A DNA stretch of 34,679 nucleotides from contig CAXDOZ010000013.1 in assembly GCA_963991145.1 (NCBI GenBank), forward strand, positions 1 through 34,679, read 5' to 3'. Below, one piece after another: positions 33,996 to 34,679 of this stretch; position 1 is the first letter of the stretch, and each line of letters begins with the position of its first letter. The DNA is from CAXDOZ01 sp963991145 (GTDB lineage: Bacteria > Bacteroidota > Bacteroidia > Chitinophagales > JABDMM01). Below the pieces are notes generated by a model. It was not told where the DNA came from, searched no databases, and saw only the letters and a program-made list of their open reading frames with translations. The translations under genes and the position numbers were made by a program.

Positions 33996-34531
33996 ACTGG
34001 GCTCTGACTACTGATATTAGATAAAAGAAGCCTATCTCCTCTGTCGAATAGGATGAAGTAATAGCTGTCTATTCCAAACACTACTTCCTGAATGATAAAC
34101 TTGTATCCTTCAGCAGATTCGATCCAGATATCGTCGAAATAGTAAGAGTTATCAGTTAACCAGAATTGAATTGCCTCAGCAGTTGTCTTTACGTTTTCAA
34201 GCTCATCAGGATCATTTGGATTGTAACTATCCATGATTCTTGTGCTATCCATTCCAACGTATGCGATCATTGAAGCAGCAGCAGTGTAATCATTCTCAAG
34301 ACAAGCCGTGATCAGGTTTTCAAGCATTACATATGCCTTCGCGGTGTCACTCTGGTTAGGGTCGTCGTATTGTCTAACGGATCTGTTGACTACAGAATCA
34401 GAACCAGATGTATCTGTGCTTAATGAGTTTGTTGCAGGGTTTAGACCATCTTCCGATTCCTCTGAATTGTTACAGGAAACAAAGAACAGAATGGGAAATG
34501 CCATAAGGAGCATAAAGACTCTAGCTTTCAT
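33992..34531 (-). CDS. Hypothetical lipoprotein
   Basis: 179 aa from the ATG at 34531; an upstream in-frame start (34618) adds 29 residues rich in Lys/Arg/Asn that do not belong to a signal peptide. Signal peptide MKARVFMLLMAFPILFFVSC with a lipobox ending at C20, then a Ser/Glu/Asp-rich linker (NNSEESEDGLNPA). The rest (about 60-175) is an alpha+beta domain: VMLENLITACLENDYTAAASMIAY, AIQFWLTDNSYYFDDIWIESAEGYKFI, GIDSYYFILFDRGDRLLLSNI. The pattern of helix, TxCLENDYxAA and terminal strands loosely resembles NTF2-like or DUF4878-type lipoproteins, but I do not assign it. A TAGGTTTG -7 element lies 24-31 bases upstream. Confidence 0.78.
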   Translation of the reverse strand: MKARVFMLLMAFPILFFVSCNNSEESEDGLNPATNSLSTDTSGSDSVVNRSVRQYDDPNQSDTAKAYVMLENLITACLENDYTAAASMIAYVGMDSTRIMDSYNPNDPDELENVKTTAEAIQFWLTDNSYYFDDIWIESAEGYKFIIQEVVFGIDSYYFILFDRGDRLLLSNISSQSPV

Positions 34532-34554
34532 ATTTTTTTGATAGATTTTTAATT

Positions 34555-34583
34555 CAAACCTAAAAGTAGTTTTTTGATTCGAA
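34555..34583 (-). promoter_or_regulatory. Candidate promoter of the lipoprotein gene
   Basis: Read on the - strand: TAGGTTTG at 34562-34555 matches the -7 box, with a weak TTCG -33-like box at 34583-34580, 17 bases upstream. The start codon is at 34531, giving a leader of about 17 bases. Together with its position this supports the 34531 start over 34618. Confidence 0.5.
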
Positions 34584-34653
34584 TGAAAACTTGACTTACG
34601 ACGAGTATTAAGATTCACATCTCACTATATTAGTGCCTTAAGACTAAGATTTA

Positions 34654-34679
34654 ATGAAGCATTTCTACATTATTACTGT
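34654..34679 (+). CDS. Possible start of a + strand gene cut by the window end
   Basis: ATG at 34654 is followed by codons MKHFYIIT, resembling the beginning of a signal peptide, with no stop before the window ends. It would be divergent from the lipoprotein gene, with 122 bases between starts. Too short to identify; listed only as a possibility. Confidence 0.22.

Overview
The window looks like chromosomal DNA of a member of the Bacteroidota, most likely a marine Flavobacteriales-type organism (Cryomorphaceae/Schleiferiaceae-like; the family-level guess is inference). Evidence: type IX secretion (T9SS) C-terminal sorting domains on three secreted proteins, a SprB-like repeat, a TonB-dependent receptor with an N-terminal carboxypeptidase-regulatory-like domain, GWxTD, DUF4199, WbqC and TamL-type lipoprotein genes, promoters of the TTG...TAnnTTTG type, and few Shine-Dalgarno sequences. 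I see no tRNA, rRNA, CRISPR array, insertion sequence or prophage, and no gene-free stretch longer than 300 bases.

Layout. 1-3291 (+): 3' end of a BatA-like membrane protein, a dihydroorotase homologue lacking its metal ligands, a DUF4199 membrane protein and a polyprenyl-phosphate-type glycosyltransferase, nearly touching. 3288-6703 (-): GWxTD secreted protein, LpxL-like acyltransferase and a rhamnosyltransferase-like GT2, one tight envelope operon. 6773-13839 (+): WbqC-like protein, then a secreted lamin-tail protein, a large TonB-dependent receptor and a secreted endonuclease I, which together could form an extracellular DNA-scavenging locus. 14011-16713 (+): two M16 peptidases, one with an intact zinc site and one without. 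16769-17951: a secreted YD-repeat-like protein (-) and a small membrane protein (+). 17948-19865 (-): PhoH and PurC. 19972-23261 (+): SAM hydroxide adenosyltransferase-like protein, an ABM-fold protein, AroB and AroA with overlapping ends. 23242-23982 (-): TrmH/SpoU RNA methyltransferase, head-to-head and overlapping with TamL (+, to 26337). 26572-28443 (+): a secreted M43 metalloprotease. 28440-30097 (-): small TPR protein and TilS. 30177-31891 (+): electron transfer flavoprotein EtfB/EtfA. 32013-33995 (+): DUF151 bifunctional nuclease and a frameshifted NupC-type nucleoside transporter. 33992-34531 (-): a lipoprotein, with perhaps the first codons of another + gene at the window end.

The region is mostly housekeeping (pyrimidine/purine/shikimate metabolism, tRNA and rRNA modification, electron transfer) mixed with cell-envelope biogenesis and secreted hydrolases. 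Genes are packed tightly: four of six convergent pairs share exactly four bases at their stop codons. The most unusual items are the degenerate dihydroorotase, the candidate DNA-utilisation cluster, the nupC frameshift, a terminator buried in the tilS coding region, and the ATG-less start of tamL inside its divergent neighbour.
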